7,243 nt of DNA, taken from an uncultured Synergistales bacterium (GTDB lineage Bacteria > Synergistota > Synergistia > Synergistales > Aminobacteriaceae). The stretch is from positions 1 through 7,243 of the forward strand of contig CAJOGG010000065.1 in assembly GCA_905234205.1 (NCBI GenBank). Reading direction: 5' to 3'. Numbering within the stretch: the first letter of the stretch is position 1; every line of letters begins with the position of its first letter. Both the position numbers and the translations under genes were made by a program. The notes under the pieces are model-generated. The model saw nothing but the letters and a program-made list of their open reading frames with translations, did not search any database and was not told the DNA's origin. Shown here in pieces: positions 5,841 through 7,243 of this stretch.

Positions 5841-6964
5841 AAGCCCATCAAGTGGCATTAGAGATGGTCAAGTTGGAAGCAACTTCTCATGAGCGTCCGT
5901 TGACAGAAATGTTTATCCGCGAAGTGCACAAAATAATGCTACGAACGGATTATATTCCAGAAGGCAAGAATTTTACTGTTCATGCGGGCATATACAAAAC
6001 CCGTCCCAATTCTGTCAAAACGGCAACAGGAGAGATTTTTGAATATGCATCACCGGAAGAGACACCGGCATTGATGACTGATTTGGTAGAATGGTATAAA
6101 CAAGTGGAAGAAGATGCTTCCTTAACTCCATTGGAAATCGCTGCTATTTTCCATTATCGGTATATCCGCATACATCCATTTGAGGATGGGAATGGGCGTA
6201 TTGCGCGACTTATGGTTAATTTTATTCTTGCCCAACATGGATACCCAATGATTGTAGTGCTAGAATCTGATCGAAATGGATATCTGAGTGCACTTCGTCA
6301 ATGTGATGCCAACACAGGTTTAGTTCCGGCTGTTGGCGCTCATGCAAAATTGGAACAGATTACGCCATTAGTAGCTTATTTGGAGAAATGTCTAGAACAT
6401 GCTTTGCAAATCGGCATTAAAGCAGCAAAAGGCGTGAATATTGAAGAAGATGACGATATACAGAAGAAATTGGCTATCCTTGCCCGCAATGCACAAGCAA
6501 AAAGAGGAAATTTGAAGCGCATCAGCAATCAGCAAGTGATTGAGATATATGAGACTTTCCTTTTACCTTTTAAAGAAAGAATAACAACACAACTATCTGC
6601 CTTTAAGCAATTTTATGAGGCATATGGTGTGGGTATTTATATGCAACAAACTAATACTCACATTTCTTGGAAATTGACAAAAGAAAGTTTGATAAATGAG
6701 AGCCTTGATGATTTGAAACGTAATGGCATTCAAATGTCAATCTCTATGCGCAGTCCATCTATTCTTATTCCTGCGAATTCGGCAGAATCAACCAATGTAT
6801 ATGTAAAGTTTGAAGACGAAATGTATGCTATTATTATATTGAATACTGCCTTTCCTTTTCGATATGGTGCGATTCCAACGGAATCCAAGCAAAAGGAATG
6901 GATAAAACAGATAGTAGAGGTTTTATACAAAAGTGTTGAAAAGAAAGTTTCGGAGGCTAAATAG
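5630..6964 (+). CDS. Fic family protein (class II, AMPylation domain) with an uncharacterised C-terminal domain
   Basis: 444 residues. Fic enzymes usually transfer AMP from ATP to hydroxyl groups of target proteins. The complete core motif HPFEDGNGRIAR is at 182-193, with catalytic His182, the anion-binding loop and Arg193. The inhibitory motif S/TxxxE/G-type is present near the start: S36-NHI-E40-G41 within YNSNHIEGN, which makes it a class II Fic whose own N-terminal helix can block ATP in the active site. A conserved region FTVHAGIYKTRPNSV precedes the core and fits the substrate-side flap. Residues 260 to 444 are soluble, alpha/beta in feel and of unknown family. ATG 5630 is chosen because typical Fic proteins of this kind start with the same MxTKxLxNEWQALQPL pattern. 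There is no Shine-Dalgarno, as usual in Bacteroidota, and no promoter: the upstream 20 bases belong to the end of the M48 gene. fic is followed 38 bases later by a DUF2971-like gene. Confidence 0.9.
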   Translation: MDTKALFNEWQALQPLSAENKKRLDTKFMLEFNYNSNHIEGNTLTYGQTISLLLHGTVDGSAPMRDYEEMKAHQVALEMVKLEATSHERPLTEMFIREVHKIMLRTDYIPEGKNFTVHAGIYKTRPNSVKTATGEIFEYASPEETPALMTDLVEWYKQVEEDASLTPLEIAAIFHYRYIRIHPFEDGNGRIARLMVNFILAQHGYPMIVVLESDRNGYLSALRQCDANTGLVPAVGAHAKLEQITPLVAYLEKCLEHALQIGIKAAKGVNIEEDDDIQKKLAILARNAQAKRGNLKRISNQQVIEIYETFLLPFKERITTQLSAFKQFYEAYGVGIYMQQTNTHISWKLTKESLINESLDDLKRNGIQMSISMRSPSILIPANSAESTNVYVKFEDEMYAIIILNTAFPFRYGAIPTESKQKEWIKQIVEVLYKSVEKKVSEAK

Positions 6965-7002
6965 AGTAATAGAAAGCATAAAATTACCATAAGGCAACAG
7001 AG

Positions 7003-7243
7003 ATGAAATTATATCATTATACCACATTTTCCAATTTTTGCTCCATATGGATACAGCAAAAACTATTGTTCTCCAAATGGACGAATTGTAACGATGTGTA
7101 TGAACGGGAGAAAATATATAATTTCACTCAACAGAGCAGAGAGTATAATGGTCGAGTTTATCACCCGGGCGTTCTAAAACAATTCTTCAATGATGTATGC
7201 AAAGAAGTTGAGCAATACAAACAAATAAGTTTTTGTTTAGATT
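7003..7243 (+). CDS. DUF2971-like protein, 5' part (runs off the window)
   Basis: An ATG at 7003, 38 bases after the fic stop, opens a frame that stays open for 80 codons to the window end. The N-terminus MKLYHYTTFSNF, then LLFSKWTNCNDVYE and later ISFCLD fit the DUF2971 pattern: an LYHYT start, the NDxxE motif at Asn30-Asp31-Glu34, and a SFxxD-like strand. DUF2971 proteins are small, of unknown function, and are found beside restriction, retron and other accessory genes in many genomes. No Shine-Dalgarno is apparent beyond an AAGG at 6991-6994. The 3' end lies outside the window, so length and C-terminal domains cannot be judged. Same strand and short gap make co-transcription with fic likely. 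Confidence 0.6.
   Translation, partial: MKLYHYTTFSNFCSIWIQQKLLFSKWTNCNDVYEREKIYNFTQQSREYNGRVYHPGVLKQFFNDVCKEVEQYKQISFCLD

Noticed and set aside
1..7243. CRISPR arrays, tRNA or rRNA genes, insertion sequence ends or long repeats
   Set aside because: None seen: no regularly spaced repeats, no cloverleaf, no transposase fragment and no inverted or direct repeats flanking either join.

Overview
The window looks like a mosaic of three blocks of bacterial DNA joined at two points, and each join falls inside coding sequence. The central block (about 1225-5625) is a coherent, ordinary chromosomal segment of a flagellated bacterium with strong Shine-Dalgarno sites. It holds a thioesterase and the start of a MATE transporter gene on the minus strand. 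On the plus strand it holds gyrB, then fliS, a FlgN-like chaperone gene and an exported M48 metalloprotease gene. A Synergistota-type anaerobe is my best guess from the overall look of the proteins, but this is a weak inference. The right block (about 5625-7243) encodes a class II Fic protein and the start of a DUF2971-like protein without recognisable Shine-Dalgarno sites. Its protein style suggests Bacteroidota. The left block (1 to about 1225) carries the end of a small membrane-anchored protein, a DUF805 membrane protein and the front half of a lipoprotein. Its donor is unknown.

Layout: 1-351 end of a small anchored protein; 488-1000 DUF805; 1028-1255 lipoprotein that loses its normal 3' part at about 1220-1240; join; 1222-1314 (minus) first 31 codons of a MATE efflux protein; 1342-1380 (minus) hairpin plus U-tract; 1421-1831 (minus) hotdog-fold thioesterase; 1832-1911 divergent intergenic region with two interleaved promoters; 1912-3825 gyrB; 3807-3834 a probable sigma-28 flagellar promoter lying over the gyrB stop; 3885-4433 fliS; 4399-4884 flgN-like; 4881-5840 M48 protease whose native sequence stops near residue 247; join at about 5605-5630; 5630-6964 fic; 7003-7243 DUF2971-like, running off the window.

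The biology of the central block is clear. gyrB is a housekeeping gene. The late flagellar genes behind it appear to have their own sigma-28 promoter, and the protease is translationally coupled to the FlgN-like gene by an ATGA overlap. The two joins truncate the lipoprotein, the MATE gene and the M48 gene, so an assembly or clone chimera is at least as likely as horizontal transfer. I see no convincing new multi-gene system. The best candidates for unusual biology are the Fic/DUF2971 pair, the promoter hidden in the end of gyrB, and the protease in the flagellar chaperone operon.
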